DNA of 64,000 bases. Source: Xanthostigma xanthostigma (lineage: Eukaryota; Arthropoda; Insecta; Raphidioptera; Raphidiidae). The translations under genes were made by a program, and so were the position numbers. The stretch covers positions 32,098,501 to 32,162,500 of the forward strand of contig OY754470.1 of assembly GCA_963575645.1 (NCBI GenBank), in the 5' to 3' direction. Below are positions 26,389-38,583 of this stretch, in pieces (position 1 is the stretch's first letter; each line of letters starts with the position of its first letter). Below the pieces are notes generated by a model. That model saw nothing but the letters and a program-made list of their open reading frames with translations. It was not told the origin of the DNA and searched no databases.

Positions 26389-28344
26389 GCGTGCAAATGA
26401 GTCCTTATAAGCAAAATTGCTTTATTTCATGAGGGTAAGTCTATTTACACTATAACATTCAGGTTTTGATCATTCTCTCATAAGAAAATGCAAACTGCAT
26501 ATTAACCATTATTTTAACGCATACAAGCAGTTTTTACATGCTTTATGACAATTAGAGGCAAATGGGTCCTTATAGGCAAAATTGCTTTATTTCATGAGGG
26601 TAAGTCTATTTACACTATAACATTCAGGTTTGGATCATTCTCTCATAAGAAAATGCAAACTGCATATTAACCATTATTTTAACGCAACAAGCAGTTGTTA
26701 CATGCTTTACGACAATTAGGTGCAAATGAGTCCTTATAGGCAAAATTGTTTTATTTCACAAAGGTAAGTCTACTTTCACTATAATATTCAGGGTTGGATC
26801 ATTCTCTTATAAGAAAATGCAAATTGCATATTAACCATTATTTTAACGCAGACAAGCAGTTTTTACATGCTTCACGACAATTGCGTGCAAATGAGTCCTT
26901 ATAAGCAAAATTGCTTTATTTCATGAGAGTAAGTCTATTTACACTATATCATTCAGGTTTGGATCATTCTCTCATAAGAAAATGCAAACTGCATATTAAC
27001 CATTATTTTAACGCAACAAGCAGTTTTTACATGCTTTACGACAATTAGGTGCAAATGAGTCCTTATAGGCAAAATTGTTTTATTTCACAAAGGTAAGTCT
27101 ACTTTCACTATAATACTCAGGGTTGGATCATTCTCTCATAAGAAAATGCAAACTGCATATTAACCATTATTTTAACGCAGACAATCAGTTTTTAAATGCT
27201 TTACGACAATTAGGTGCAAATGAGTCCTTATAGGCAAAAGTGTTTTATTTCATGAAGGTAAGTCTATTTACACTGTAACATTCAGGTTTGGACCATTCTC
27301 TTATAAGAAAATGCAAACTGCATACTTACTATCATTTTCACGCAGACAAGCAGTTTTCACATGTTTTACGACAATTAGGTGGAAATTCAAATAAGTCCTT
27401 AAAGGCAAAATTGTTTTATTTCACAAAGGTAGATCTACTTTCACTATAACATTCAGGTTTGGATCATTCTCTCATAAGAAAAGTCAAACTGCATATTAAC
27501 CATTATTTTAACGCAGACAAGCAGTTTTTACATGCTTCACGACAATTGTGTGCAAATGTGTCCTTATAGGCAAAATTGCTTTATTTTACAAAGGTAAGTC
27601 TATTTTCACTATAACATTCAGGTTTGGATCATTCTCTCATAAGAAAATGCAAACTGCATATTAACCATTATTTTAACGCATACAAGCAGATTTTACATGC
27701 TTTATGACAATTAGGGGCAAATGAGTCTTTATAGGCAAAATTGCTTTATTTCATGAAGGTAAGTCTATTTACACTATAACATTCAGGTTTGGATCATTCT
27801 CTCATAAGGAAATGTAAACTGCATATTAACCATTATTTTAACGCAGACAAGCAGTTTTTACATGCTTCACGACAATTGCGTGCAAATGAGTCCTTATAGG
27901 CAAAATTGCGTTATTTAACAAAGGTAAGTCTATTTTCACTATAACATTCAGGTTTGGATCATTCTTTCATAAGAAAATGCAAACTGCATATTAACCATTA
28001 TTTTAACGCACACAAGCAGTTTTTACATGCTTTATGACAATTAGGGGCAAATGAGTCCTTATAGGCAAAATTGCTTATTTCATTAAGGTAAGTCTATTTA
28101 CACTATAACATTCAGGTTTGGATCATTCTCTCATAAAAAAATGCAAACTGCATATTAACCATTATTTTAACGCTGACAAGCAGTTTTTACATGCTTTACG
28201 ACAATTAGGTGCAAATGAGTCCTTATAGGCAAAGAGCTTTATTTCATGAAGGTAAGTCTATTTACACTATAACATTCAGGTTTGGATCATTCTCTCATAA
28301 GAAAATGCAAACTGCATATTAGCCATTATTTTAACGCTGACAAG
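26389..28344 (+). repeat. Transition into family C; source or copy of the 28967-30717 block
   Basis: From about 26600 the monomer order repeats at 28967-30717 with a constant offset of 2367 bp. Anchors: GCAACAAG (26684 and 29051), the 6-base expansion GGAAATTCAAATAAG (27381 and 29748) and GCATATTAGCC (28314 and 30681). It is marked by monomers with ATATTCAGGGTTGG instead of ACATTCAGGTTTGG, and by GGTAGATCTAC, which replaces the GGTAAGT word. Both occur repeatedly downstream and define family C. No gene is visible. Confidence 0.8.
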
Positions 28345-28438
28345 CAGTTTTTACATGCTTTACGACAATTAGGTGCAAATGAGTCCTTATAGGCAAAATT
28401 GCTTTATTTTACAAAGGTAAGTATACTTAAACTATAAC

Positions 28439-28448
28439 AATAAATAAA
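28439..28448 (+). promoter_or_regulatory. Two overlapping AATAAA words at the insert edge
   Basis: AATAAATAAA contains AATAAA at 28439-28444 and at 28443-28448, the consensus animal polyadenylation signal. The second copy is at 38387-38396. If the array is transcribed on the plus strand, this could end transcripts. In such AT-rich DNA the word may be chance, and no clear GT-rich downstream element is seen. Confidence 0.2.
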
Positions 28449-28502
28449 ATTATCGACCAATTTTTCAGACAATATATTAACAAACAATATAAAAAAAATT
28501 AA

Positions 28503-28540
28503 TACATTAACGTTTCGATCCGGATTTGGATCTTCTTCAG
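28503..28540 (-). ncRNA. Hammerhead-ribozyme-like core, copy 1
   Basis: Reading the minus strand from 28540: CTGAAGA fits the hammerhead CUGANGA box. Next come one extra A, a GATCC/GGATC stem with a 6-base loop (stem II), and GAAA directly after the stem. Then ACG-TTAA-TGT can form a short stem III (A-U, C-G, G-U), followed by A at 28503, giving a GUA cleavage triplet. Against it: the extra A after CUGANGA, a three-pair stem III, and no convincing stem I (the flanks CGTT and TTAATT do not pair next to the core). Animal satellites and retroelements do carry hammerheads, but this may be degenerate or coincidental. Confidence 0.3.
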
Positions 28541-31500
28541 AACGAATCTAAAAATATAAAATAATAATTAATAATTAGTTTCTATTTACTTTGAATGGAA
28601 TTCGTGATAGATATTTTTAAAAAAATATAAACTATAAGGTAAGTCTATTTAACTATAACATTCAGGTTTGGACCATTCTCTCATAAGAAAATGCAAACTG
28701 CATATTAACCATTATTTTAACGCAACAAGCAGTTTTTACATGCTTTACGACAATTAGGTGCAAATGAGTCCTTATAGGCAAAATTGCTTTATTTCACAAA
28801 GGTAAGTTTACTTACACTATAACATTCAGGTTTGGATCATTCTCTCATAAGAGAATGCAAATTGCATATTAACCATTATTTTAACGCAGACAAGCAGTTT
28901 TTACATGCTTCACGACAATTGCGTGCAAATGAGTCCTTATAAGCAAAATTGCTTTATTTCATGAGAGTAAGTCTATTTACACTATAACATTCAGGTTTGG
29001 ATCATTCTCTCATAAGAAAATGCAAACTGCATATTAACCATTATTTTAACGCAACAAGCAGTTTTTACATGCTTTACGACAATTAGGTGCAAATGAGTCC
29101 TTATAGGCAAAATTGTTTTATTTCACAAAGGTAAGTCTACTTTCACTATAATATTCAGGGTTGGATCATTCTCTTATAAGAAAATGCAAATTGCATATTA
29201 ACCATTATTTTAACGCAGACAAGCAGTTTTTACATGCTTCACGACAATTGCGTGCAAATGAGTCCTTATAAGCAAAATTGCTTTATTTCATGAGAGTAAG
29301 TCTATTTACACTATAACATTCAGGTTTGGATCATTCTCTCATAAGAAAATGCAAACTGCATATTAACCATTATTTTAACGCAACAAGCAGTTTTTACATG
29401 CTTTACGACAATTAGGTGCAAATGAGTCCTTATAGTCAAAATTGTTTTATTTCACAAAGGTAAGTCTACTTTCACTATAATATTCAGGGTTGGATCATTC
29501 TCTCATAAGAAAATGCAAACTGCATATTAACCATTATTTTAACGCAGACAATCAGTTTTTAAATGCTTTACGACAATTAGGTGCAAATGAGTCCTTATAG
29601 GCAAAAGTGTTTTATTTCATGAAGGTAAGTCTATTTACACTGTAACATTCAGGTTTGGACCATTCTCTTATAAGAAAATGCAAACTGCATACTTACTATC
29701 ATTTTCACGCAGACAAGCAGTTTTCACATGTTTTACGACAATTAGGTGGAAATTCAAATAAGTCCTTAAAGGCAAAATTGTTTTATTTCACAAAGGTAGA
29801 TCTACTTTCACTATAACATTCAGGTTTGGATCATTCTCTCATAAGAAAAATCAAACTGCATATTAACCATTATTTTAACGCAGACAAGCAGTTTTTACAT
29901 GCTTCACGACAATTGTGTGCAAATGTGTCCTTATAGGCAAAATTGCTTTATTTTACAAAGGTAAGTCTATTTTCACTATAACATTCAGGTTTGGATCATT
30001 CTCTCATAAGAAAATGCAAACTGCATATTAACCATTATTTTAACGCATACAAGCAGTTTTTACATGCTTTATGACAATTAGGGGCAAATGAGTCTTTATA
30101 GGCAAAATTGCTTTATTTCATGAAGGTAAGTCTATTTACACTATAACATTCAGGTTTGGATCATTCTCTCATAAGGAAATGTAAACTGCATATTAACCAT
30201 TATTTTAACGCAGACAAGCAGTTTTTACATGCTTCACGACAATTGCGTGCAAATGAGTCCTTATAGGCAAAATTGCGTTATTTAACAAAGGTAAGTCTAT
30301 TTTCACTATAACATTCAGGTTTGGATCATTCTCTCATAAGAAAATGCAAACTGCATATTAACCATTATTTTAACGCACACAAGCAGTTTTTACATGCTTT
30401 ATGACAATTAGGGGCAAATGAGTCCTTATAGGCAAAATTGCTTATTTCATTAAGGTAAGTCTATTTACACTATAACATTCAGGTTTGGATCATTCTCTCA
30501 TAAAAAAATGCAAACTGCATATTAACCATTATTTTAACGCTGACAAGCAGTTTTTACATGCTTTACGACAATTAGGTGCAAATGAGTCCTTATAGGCAAA
30601 GAGCTTTATTTCATGAAGGTAAGTCTATTTACACTATAACATTCAGGTTTGGATCATTCTCTCATAAGAAAATGCAAACTGCATATTAGCCATTATTTTA
30701 ACGCTGACAAGCAGTTTTTACATGCTTTACGACAATTAGGTGCAAATGAGTCCTTATAGGCAAAAGTGCTTTTTTTCATGAGGGTAAGTCTATTTACACT
30801 ATAACATTCAGGTTTGGATCATTCTCTCATAAGAAAATGGCAAACTGCATATTTACTCTCATTTTCACGCAGACAAGCAGTTTTCACATGTTTTACGCCA
30901 ATTAGGTGGAAAGCAGTCCTTAAAGGCAAAATTGTTTTATTTCACAAAGGTAAGTCTACTTTCACTATAACATTCAGGTTTGGATCAATCTCTCATAAGA
31001 AAATGCAAACTGCATATTAACCATTATTTTTACGCTGACAAGCAGTTTTTACATGCTTTATGACAATTAGGGGCAAATAAGTCCTTATAGGCAAAATTGC
31101 TTTATTTCATGAAGGTAAGTCTATTTAACTATAACATTCAGGTTTGGATCATTCTCTCATAAGAAAATGCAAACTGCATATTTACCATTATTTTAACGCA
31201 GACAAGCATTTTTTACATGCTTTACGACAATTACGTGCAAATGAGTCCTTATAGGCAAAATTGCTTTATATTACAAAGGTAAGTTTACTTAAACTATAAC
31301 ATTCAGGTTTGGATCATTCTCTCATAAGAAAATGCAAACTGCATATTATACATTATTTTAACGCATACAAGCAGTTTTTACATGCTTCATGACAATTAGA
31401 GGCAAATGGGTCCTTATAGGCAAAATTGCTTTATTTCATGAAGGTTAGTTTATTTACACTATAACATTCAGGTTTGGACCATTCTCTCATAAGAAAATGC

Positions 31501-34500
31501 AAACTGCATATTAACCATTATTTTAACGCAACAAGCAGTTTTTACATGCTTTACGACAATTAGGTGCAAATGAGTCCTTATAGGCAAAATTGCTTTATTT
31601 TACAAAGGTAAGTATACTTAAACTATAACATTCAGGTTTGGATCATTCTCTCATAAGAAAATGCAAACTGCATATTAACGATTATTTTAACGCATACAAG
31701 CAGTTTTTACAAGCTTTATGACAATTAGGTGCAAATGAGTCCTTATAGGCAAAATTGCTTTATTTCATGAGGGTTAGTCTATTTACACTATAACATTTAG
31801 GTTTGGATCATTCTCTCATAAGAAAATGCAAACTGCATATTTACTATCATTTTAACGCATACAAACAGTTTTTACATGCTTTATGACAATTAGGTGCAAA
31901 TGAGTCCTTATAGGCAAAATTGCTTTATTTCATGAGGGTAATGCTATTTTCACTATAACATTCAGGTTTGGATCATTTTCTCATAAGAAAATGCAAGTTC
32001 ATATTAACCATTATTTTAATGCAGACAAGCAGTTTTTACATGCTTTATGACAATTAGGGGCAAATGAGTCCTTATAGGCAAAATAGCTTTATTTCATTAA
32101 GGTTAGTCTATTTACACTATAACATTCAGGTTTGAATCTCTCTCACATAAGAAAATGCAAACTGCATATTAACCATTATTTTAACGCTGACAAGCAGTTT
32201 TTACATGCTTTACGACAATTAGGGGCAAATAAGTGCTTATAGGCAAAAGTGCTTTATTTCATGAGGGTAAGTCTATTTACACTATAACATTCAGGTTTGG
32301 ATCATTCTCTCATAAGAAAATGCAAACTGCATATTTACTATCATTTTCACGCAGACAAGCAGTTTTCACATGTTTTACGCAATTAGGTGGAAATAAGTTC
32401 TTAAAGACAAAATTGTTTTATTCCACAAAGGTAAGTCTACTTTCACTATAACATTCAGGTTTGGATCATTCTTTCATAAGAAAATGCAAACTGCATATTA
32501 ACCATTATTTTAACGCAGACAAGCAGTTTTTACATGCTTCACGACAATTGCGTGCAAATGAGTCCTTATAGGCAAAATTGCGTTATTTTACAAAGGTTAG
32601 TCTATTTTCACTATAACATTCAGGTTGGGATCATTCTCTCATAAGATAATGCAAACTGCATATTAACCATTATTTTAACCCATACAAGCAGTTTTTACAC
32701 GCTTTATGACAATTAGGGGCAAATGAGTCCTTATAGAAAAAATTGCTTTATTTCATTAAGGTAAGTCTATTTACACTATAACATTCAGGTTTGGGTCATT
32801 CTCTCATAAGAAAACGCAAACTGCATATTAACTATTATTTTAACGCTGACAAGCAGTTTTTTCATGCTTTACGACAATTAGGTGCAAATGAGTCCTTATA
32901 GGCAAAAGTGCTTTATTTCATGAGGGTAAGTCTATTTACACTATAACATTCAGGTTTGGATCATTCTCTCATACGAAAATGCAAACTGCATATTTACTAT
33001 CATTTTCACGCAGACAAGCAGTTTTCACATGTTTTACGACAATTAGGTGGAAATAAGTCCTTAAAGGCAAAATTGTTTTATTCCACAAAGGTAAGTCTAC
33101 TTTCACTATAACATTCAGGTTTGGATCATTCTCTCATAAGAAAATGCAAACTGCATATTAACCATTATTTTAACGCAGACAAGCAGTTTTTACATGCTTC
33201 ACGACAATTGCGTGCAAATGAGTCCTTAAGGGCAAAATTGCGTTATTTTACAAAGGTAAGTCTATTTTCACTATAACATTCAGGTTTGGATCATTCTCTC
33301 ATAAAAAAATGCAAACTGCATATTAACCATTATTTGAACGCTGACAAGCAGTTTTTACATGCTTTACGACAATTAGGTGCAAATGAGTCCTTATAGGCAA
33401 AAGTGCTTTTTTTCATGAGGGTAAGTCTATTAACACTATAACATTCAGGTTTGGATCATTCTCTCATAAGAAAATGGCAAACTGCATATTTACTCTCATT
33501 TTCACGCAGACAAGCAGTTTTCACATGTTTTACGCCAATTAGGTGGAAATAAGTCCTTAAAGGCAAAATTGTTTTATTTCACAAAGGTAAGTCTACTTTC
33601 ACTATAACATTCAGGTTTGGATCAATCTCTCATAAGAAAATGCAAACTGCATATTAACCATTATTTTTACGCTGACAAGCAGTTTTTACATGCTTTATGA
33701 CAATTAGGGGCAAATAAGTCCTTATAGGCAAAATTGCTTTATTTCATGAAGGTTAGTCTATTTAACTATAACATTCAGGTTTGGATCATTCTCTCATAAG
33801 AAAATGCAAACTGCATATTAACCATTATTTTAACGCAGACAAGCAGTTTTTACATGCTTTACGACAATTAGGTGCAAATGAGTCCTTATAGGCAAAATTG
33901 CTTTATTTTACAAAGGTAAGTATACTTAAACTATAACATTCAGGTTTGGATCATTCTCTCATAAGAAAATGCAAACTGCATATTATACATTATTTTAACG
34001 CATACAAGCAGTTTTTACATGCTTTATGACAATTAGAGGCAAATGGGTCCTTATAGGCAAAATTGCTTTATTTCATGAAGGTTAGTCTATTTACACTATA
34101 ACATTCAGGTTTGGACCATTCTCTCATAAGAAAATGCAAACTGCATATTAACCATTATTTTAACGCAACAAGCAGTTTTTACATGCTTTACGACAATTAG
34201 GTGCAAATGAGTCCTTATAGGCAAAATTGCTTTATTTCACAAAGGTAAGTTTACTTACACTATAACATTCAGGTTTGGATCATTCTCTTATAAGAAAATG
34301 CAAATTGCATATTAACCATTATTTTAACGCAGACAAGCAGTTTTTACATGCTTCACGACAATTGCGTGCAAATGAGTCCTTATAAGCAAAATTGCTTTAT
34401 TTCATGAGAGTAAGTCTATTTACACTATAACATTCAGGTTTGGATCATTCTCTCATAAGAAAATGCAAACTGCATATTAACCATTATTTTAACGCAACAA

Positions 34501-37500
34501 ACAGTTTTTACATGCTTTACGACAATTAGGTGCAAATGAGTCCTTATAGGCAAAATTGTTTTATTTCACAAAGGTAAGTCTACTTTTACTATAATATTCA
34601 GGGTTGGATCATTCTCTCATAAGAAAATGCAAATTGCATATTAACCATTATTTTAACGCAGACAAGCAGTTTTTACATGCTTCACGACAATTGCGTGCAA
34701 ATGAGTCCTTATAAGCAAAATTGCTTTATTTCATGAGAGTAAGTCTATTTACACTATAACATTCAGGTTTAGATCATTCTCTCATAAGAAAATGCAAACT
34801 GCATATTAACCATTATTTTAACGCAACAAGCAGTTTTTACATGCTTTACGACAATTAGGTGCAAATGAGTCCTTATAGGCAAAATTGTTTTATTTCACAA
34901 AGGTAAGTCTACTTTCACTATAATATTCAGGGTTGGATCATTCTCTCATAACAAAATGCAAACTGCATATTAACCATTATTTTAACGCAGACAAGCAGTT
35001 TTTAAATGCTTTACGACAATTAGGTGCAAATGAGTCCTTATAGGCAAAAGTGTTTTATTTCATGAAGGTAAGTCTATTTACACTGTAACATTCAGGTTTG
35101 GACCATTCTCTTATAAGAAAATGCAAACTGCATATTTACTATCATTTTCACGCAGACAAGCAGTTTTCACATGTTTTACGACAATTAGGTGGAAATAAGT
35201 CCTTAAAGGCAAAATTGTTTTATTTCACAAAGGTAGATCTACTTTCACTATAACATTCAGGTTTGGATCATTCTCTCATAAGAAAAATCAAACTGCATAT
35301 TAACCATTATTTTAACGCAGATAAGCAGTTTTTACATGCTTCACGACAATTGTATGCAAATGAGTCCTTATAGGCAAAATTGCTTTATTTTACAAAGGTA
35401 AGTCTATTTACACTATAACATTCAGGTTTGGATCATTCTCTCATAAGAAAATGCAAACTGCATATTAACCATTATTTTAACGCATACAAGCAGTTTTTAC
35501 ATGCTTTATGACAATTAGGGGCAAATGAGTCTTTATAGGCAAAATTGCTCTATTTCATGAAGGTAAGTCTATTTACACTTCAACATTCAGGTTTGCATCA
35601 TTCTCTCATAAGAAAATGTAAACTGCATATTAACCATTATTTTAACGCAGACAAGCAGTTTTTACATGCTTCACGACAATTGCGTGCAAATGAGTCCTTA
35701 TAGGCAAAATTGCGTTATTTTACAAAGGTAAGTCTATTTACACTATAACATTCAGGTTTGGATCATTCTCTCATAAGAAAATGCAAACTGCATATAAACC
35801 ATTATTTTAACGCACACAAGCAGTTTTTACATGCTTTATGACAATTAGGGGCAAATGAGTCCTTTTAGGCAAAATTGCTTATTTCATTAAGGTAAGTCTA
35901 TTTACACTATAACATTCAGGTTTGGGTCATTCTCTCATAAGAAAATGCAAACTGCATATTAACCATTATTTTAACGCTGACAAGCAGTTTTTACATGCTT
36001 TACGACAATTAGGTGCAAATGAGTCCTTATAGGCAAAATTGCTTTATTTTACAAAGGTAAGTATACTTAAACTATAACATTCAGGTTTGGATCATTCTCT
36101 CATAAGAAAATGCAAACTGAATATTAACGATTATTTTAACGCATACAAGCAGTTTTTACAAGCTTTATGACAATTAGGTGCAAATGAGTCCTTATAGGCA
36201 AAATTGCTTTATTTCATGAGGGTTAGTCTATTTACACTATAACATTTAGGTTTGGATCATTCTCTCATAAGAAAATGCAAACTGCATATTTACTATCATT
36301 TTAACGCATACAAACAGTTTTTACATGCTTTATGACAATTAGGTGCAAATGAGTCCTTATAGGCAAAATTGCTTTATTTCATGAGGGTAATGCTATTTTC
36401 ACTATAACATTCAGGTTTGGATCATTTTCTCATAAGAAAATGCAAGTTCATATTAACCATTATTTTAATGCAGACAAGCAGTTTTTACATGCTTTATGAC
36501 AATTAGGGGCAAATGAGTCCTTATAGGCAAAATAGCTTTATTTCATTAAGGTTAGTCTATTTACACTATAACATTCAGGTTTGAATCTCTCTCACATAAG
36601 AAAATGCAAACTGCATATTAACCATTATTTTAACGCTGACAAGCAGTTTTTACATGCTTTACGACAATTAGGGGCAAATAAGTGCTTATAGGCAAAAGTG
36701 CTTTATTTCATGAGGGTAAGTCTATTTACACTATAACATTCAGGTTTGGATCATTCTCTCATAAGAAAATGCAAACTGCATATTTACTATCATTTTCACG
36801 CAGACAAGCAGTTTTCACATGTTTTACGCAATTAGGTGGAAATAAGTTCTTAAAGACAAAATTGTTTTATTCCACAAAGGTAAGTCTACTTTCACTATAA
36901 CATTCAGGTTTGGATCATTCTTTCATAAGAAAATGCAAACTGCATATTAACCATTGTTTTAACGCAGACAAGCAGTTTTAACATGCTTCACGACAATTGC
37001 GTGCAAATGAGTCCTTATAGGCAAAATTGCGTTATTTTACAAAGGTTAGTCTATTTTCACTATAACATTCAGGTTGGGATCATTCTCTCATAAGATAATG
37101 CAAACTGCATATTAACCATTATTTTAACGCATACAAGCAGTTTTTACACGCTTTATGACAATTAGGGGCAAATGAGTCCTTATAGAAAAAATTGCTTTAT
37201 TTCATTAAGGTAAGTCTATTTACACTATAACATTCAGATTTGGGTCATTCTCTCATAAGAAAACGCAAACTGCATATTAACCATTATTTTAACGCTGATA
37301 AGCAGTTTTTTCATGCTTTACGACAATTAGGTGCAAATGAGTCCTTATAGGCAAAAGTGCTTTATTTCATGAGGGTAAGTCTATTTACACTATAACATTC
37401 AGGTTTGGATCATTCTCTCATACGAAAATGCAAACTGCATATTTACTATCATTTTCACGCAGACAAGCAGTTTTCACATGTTTTACGACAATTAGGTGGA

Positions 37501-38386
37501 AATAAGTCCTTAAAGGCAAAATTGTTTTATTCCACAAAGGTAAGTCTACTTTCACTATAACATTCAGGTTTGGATCATTCTCTCATAAGAAAATGCAAAC
37601 TGCATATTAACCATTATTTTAACGCAGACAAGCAGTTTTTACATGCTTCACGACAATTGCGTGCAAATGAGTCCTTAAGGGCAAAATTGCGTTATTTTAC
37701 AAAGGTAAGTCTATTTTCACTATAACATTCAGGTTTGGATCATTCTCTCATAAAAAAATGCAAACTGCATATTAACCATTATTTGAACGCTGACAAGCAG
37801 TTTTTACATGCTTTACGACAATTAGGTGCAAATGAGTCCTTATAGGCAAAAGTGCTTTTTTTCATGAGGGTAAGTCTATTTACACTATAACATTCAGGTT
37901 TGGATCATTCTCTCATAAGAGAATGGCAAACTGCATATTTACTCTCATTTTCACGCAGACAAGCAGTTTTCACATGTTTTACGCCAATTAGGTGGAAATA
38001 AGTCCTTAAAGGCAAAATTGTTTTATTTCACAAAGGTAAGTCTACTTTTACTATAACATTCAGGTTTGGATCAATCTCTCATAAGAAAATGCAAACTGCA
38101 TATTAACCATTATTTTTACGCTGACAAGCAGTTTTTACATGCTTTATGACAATTAGGGGCAAATAAGTCCTTATAGGCAAAATTGCTTTATTTCATGAAG
38201 GTAAGTCTATTTAACTATAACATTCAGGTTTGGATCATTCTCTCATAAGAAAATGCAAACTGCATATTAACCATTATTTTAACGCAGACAAGCAGTTTTT
38301 ACATGCTTTACGACAATTAGGTGCAAATGAGTCCTTATAGGCAAAATTGCTTTATTTTACAAAGGTAAGTATACTTAAACTATAAC

Positions 38387-38583
38387 AATAAATAAAATTA
38401 TCGACCAATTTTTCAGACAATATATTAACAAACAATATAAAAAAAATTAATACATTAACGTTTCGATCCGGATTTGGATCTTCTTCAGAACGAATCTAAA
38501 AATATAAAATAATAATTAATAATTAGTTTCTATTTACTTTGAATGGAATTCGTGATAGATATTTTTAAAAAAATATAAACTAT
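38387..38583. mobile_element. Non-satellite AT-rich insert, copy 2
   Basis: Same sequence as 28439-28635 by eye, with the same satellite junctions, 9948 bp downstream. It was therefore carried by duplication of the surrounding HOR, not by a second insertion. It confirms that the insert is a stable part of the array. Classification remains unknown, as for copy 1. Confidence 0.5.
38451..38488 (-). ncRNA. Hammerhead-ribozyme-like core, copy 2
   Basis: Same bases as the core at 28503-28540, with CTGAAGA starting at 38488 on the minus strand, the GATCC/GGATC hairpin and GAAAC. It carries the same weaknesses (extra A, no clear stem I). It adds no independent support, because it arose by segmental duplication. 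Confidence 0.28.

Larger units (their letters stand above)
28439..28635. mobile_element. Non-satellite AT-rich insert, copy 1 (unclassified)
   Basis: The satellite stops after ACTATAAC at 28438 and resumes with AAGGTAAGTCTATTT at 28636. In between is unrelated AT-rich DNA, with AATAAATAAA at its left edge and a T/A-rich right part. It encodes nothing. The 9-base word AAACTATAA lies at both edges (28429-28437 and 28629-28637), 200 bp apart. However, the right flank re-enters the satellite about 20 bases earlier in phase than the left flank left it, so this is not a clean target-site duplication. The insert adds 220 bp relative to an uninterrupted array. It may be a short non-autonomous element or filler at a breakpoint; the mobile-element label is tentative. 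It contains a hammerhead-like motif on the minus strand. Confidence 0.5.
28345..38292 (+). repeat. Family C higher-order repeat, copy 1 (9948 bp)
   Basis: Repeats at 38293 onward with a constant offset of 9948 bp. Anchors: the non-satellite insert (28439 and 38387), the first satellite CAGG after it (28663 and 38611), and the GAATCTCTCTCAC-to-AAGTGCTTATAGG group (32233 and 42181). The unit contains two related sub-blocks centred near 32233 and 36682, 4449 bp apart (27 monomers). The left edge is placed where the copies stop matching: GCATATTAGCC and GCTGAC before it in copy 1, TTAACC and GCAGAC in copy 2. The two copies are very similar by eye; I have not computed an identity. Confidence 0.88.

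Noticed and set aside
28515..28532. GATCCGGATTTGGATC as a transposon terminal inverted repeat
   Set aside because: The inverted words are adjacent and internal to the insert, not at its ends. A hairpin is the better reading.
28439..28635. tRNA-derived SINE or an LTR fragment as the identity of the insert
   Set aside because: No A or B box, no TG...CA ends and no reading frame can be seen. It is left unclassified.
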